Shown here piece by piece: positions 31,240 to 31,948 of a stretch of 31,948 nucleotides of DNA. The notes beneath the pieces are model-generated. The model was given only the letters and a program-made list of their open reading frames with translations, did no database searches and was not told the origin of the DNA. This stretch comes from a virus. How positions within the stretch are numbered: the stretch's first letter is position 1; each line of letters opens with the position of its first letter. Made by a program: the position numbers and the translations under genes. Location of the stretch: positions 1 through 31,948 of the IMG/VR virus record IMGVR_UViG_3300043436_001888. One strand, written 5' to 3'.

Positions 31240-31948
31240 ACGTCCGCATTGCAGACCTGTTCTGCGGGGCTGGCGGGACCAGCACGGGAGCGGTGCAGGC
31301 TGCTAGGCTACTCGGTCACACTGTGGAGCTAACCGCCGTCAACCACTGGGACCGCGCCGTGGCGACGCATCACAGCAACCATCCGGACGCTCGGCACCTG
31401 TGCGCCTCAGTCGACAGCCTCAACCCTCGGCATCTTTACCCAGACGGTCGCCTGGACATCCTGTGGGCTTCGCCTGAGTGCACGCACCATTCCCGCGCTA
31501 GAGGAGGCAAGCCAATGCAGGACCAATCCCGCGCAACAGCATGGTGCGTTACTCGATGGGCGGACGCTCTGTCGCCATCCTGCATCATGGTCGAAAACGT
31601 CCCGGAGTTTGCTGAGTGGGGACCGCTCGGAGACGACGGGAAGCCGGTTGCTGGACAAAAGGGACGGACGTTCTTCGCCTGGGTAGACACCCTGCGTGCG
31701 CTGGGCTATGTCGTCGACTGGCGCATTTTGTGCGCTGCCGACTACGGAGACCCAACAACGCGACGCAGATTGTTTGTCCAGGCTGTCCGAGGTGACCGCC
31801 GCATTGTGTGGCCCGAGCCAACGCACGTTCCTCAAAAGGACATGTTTGGCAAACCGGTCTGGCGATCTGCTGCGGATGCGGTGATTGACTGGAGCATTCC
31901 CACGCCACTGATCTGTAGCAGAAAGCGCCAGACCGGTTTGCCAAACAT
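31236..31948 (+). CDS. DNA (cytosine-5) methyltransferase, N-terminal part (continues at window start)
   Basis: GTG 31236, after a good ribosome binding site (TAGGAGG, about 5 bases before). The protein shows motif I DLFCGAGGTSTG (residues 7-18), a motif-IV variant SPECTHHS with Cys82 as the catalytic nucleophile, motif VI ENVPEF (Glu120), and motif VIII TTRRRLF (174-180). Motif IV is normally PPC or PC followed by Q; here it is PEC. Joined to bases 1-701 the product is about 422 residues. Bases 31930-31948 are not genuine continuation. Partner gene upstream is a two-HTH protein with a GTGA overlap. Confidence 0.95.
   Translation, partial: MNVRIADLFCGAGGTSTGAVQAARLLGHTVELTAVNHWDRAVATHHSNHPDARHLCASVDSLNPRHLYPDGRLDILWASPECTHHSRARGGKPMQDQSRATAWCVTRWADALSPSCIMVENVPEFAEWGPLGDDGKPVAGQKGRTFFAWVDTLRALGYVVDWRILCAADYGDPTTRRRLFVQAVRGDRRIVWPEPTHVPQKDMFGKPVWRSAADAVIDWSIPTPLICSRKRQTGLPN
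31804..31929. repeat. Terminal direct repeat, right copy
   Basis: Identical to bases 1-126. Joining the copies closes a circle of about 31,803 bp and restores the methyltransferase frame. See left copy. Confidence 0.95.
31930..31948. repeat. Terminal inverted copy of 31842-31860, probable artefact
   Basis: The last 19 bases are the exact reverse complement of 31842-31860 (and of 39-57). At base 31930 the sequence departs from the left copy. A fold-back read or hairpin assembly tip explains this; no biological role is proposed. Confidence 0.85.

Noticed and set aside
1-31948. Integrase, excisionase, tRNA genes, CRISPR arrays, insertion sequences
   Set aside because: None are recognisable in any frame or by structure; temperate lifestyle is therefore not claimed.

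Overview
The window is one complete tailed dsDNA bacteriophage genome, almost certainly a metagenomic contig of a circular or circularly permuted molecule. Bases 1-126 recur exactly at 31804-31929, so one genome unit is about 31,803 bp. The last 19 bases (31930-31948) are an inverted copy of 31842-31860 and look like an assembly or amplification fold-back. One gene, a C5 cytosine methyltransferase, runs across the closure point. Every supportable gene is on the + strand. I count 30 junctions where the stop codon overlaps the next start as ATGA or GTGA, so the genome is nearly one chain of translationally coupled cistrons.

Layout. (1) 31236-31948 joined to 1-701: methyltransferase. (2) 853-4333: HNH nuclease, lambda-O-like replication initiator with an internal 10-bp-periodic repeat array that may be the origin, DnaB helicase, and three small proteins. 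(3) 4334-4529: non-coding, with T-rich repeats just before the small terminase gene, a plausible packaging site. (4) 4530-7266: small terminase, an HTH protein, a coiled-coil scaffold candidate, HK97-fold major capsid protein and a cement-like protein, closed by a strong terminator at 7303-7334. (5) 7342-10087: fibre-like protein with a signal peptide, then a lysis-type cassette (spanin-like membrane protein, holin, lipoprotein). (6) 10084-15522: connector candidates, GpA-family large terminase, gpW-like joiner, portal, S49 protease. (7) 15519-22758: siphovirus tail genes with a short tape measure and an unrecognised 1126-residue protein. (8) 22755-24109: Cys-rich protein, a regulatory region, an HTH regulator and two tiny membrane proteins. 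(9) 24112-31239: recombination and accessory genes: RecT annealase, a PD-(D/E)XK nuclease with a Cas4/AddB-like cysteine pattern, RusA, SSB, many small coiled-coil or Cys proteins, an Ala-rich heptad-repeat protein and a secreted protein resembling the choice-of-anchor E type.

How it works together. The phage recruits the host replisome through its own initiator and DnaB, since no DNA polymerase is seen. It probably makes recombination intermediates with nuclease, RecT and SSB and resolves them with RusA. It packages DNA with a lambda-like terminase and portal into an HK97-type head on a short siphovirus tail. I recognise no integrase, excisionase, endolysin, tRNA or CRISPR array. The single HTH regulator with palindromic sites at 23046-23335 is the only sign of a genetic switch.

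Host. High G+C by eye, Thr/Asn-rich secreted proteins, the choice-of-anchor E-like protein and several starts without a Shine-Dalgarno sequence suggest a Verrucomicrobia/Planctomycetes-type host. This is a low-confidence inference.
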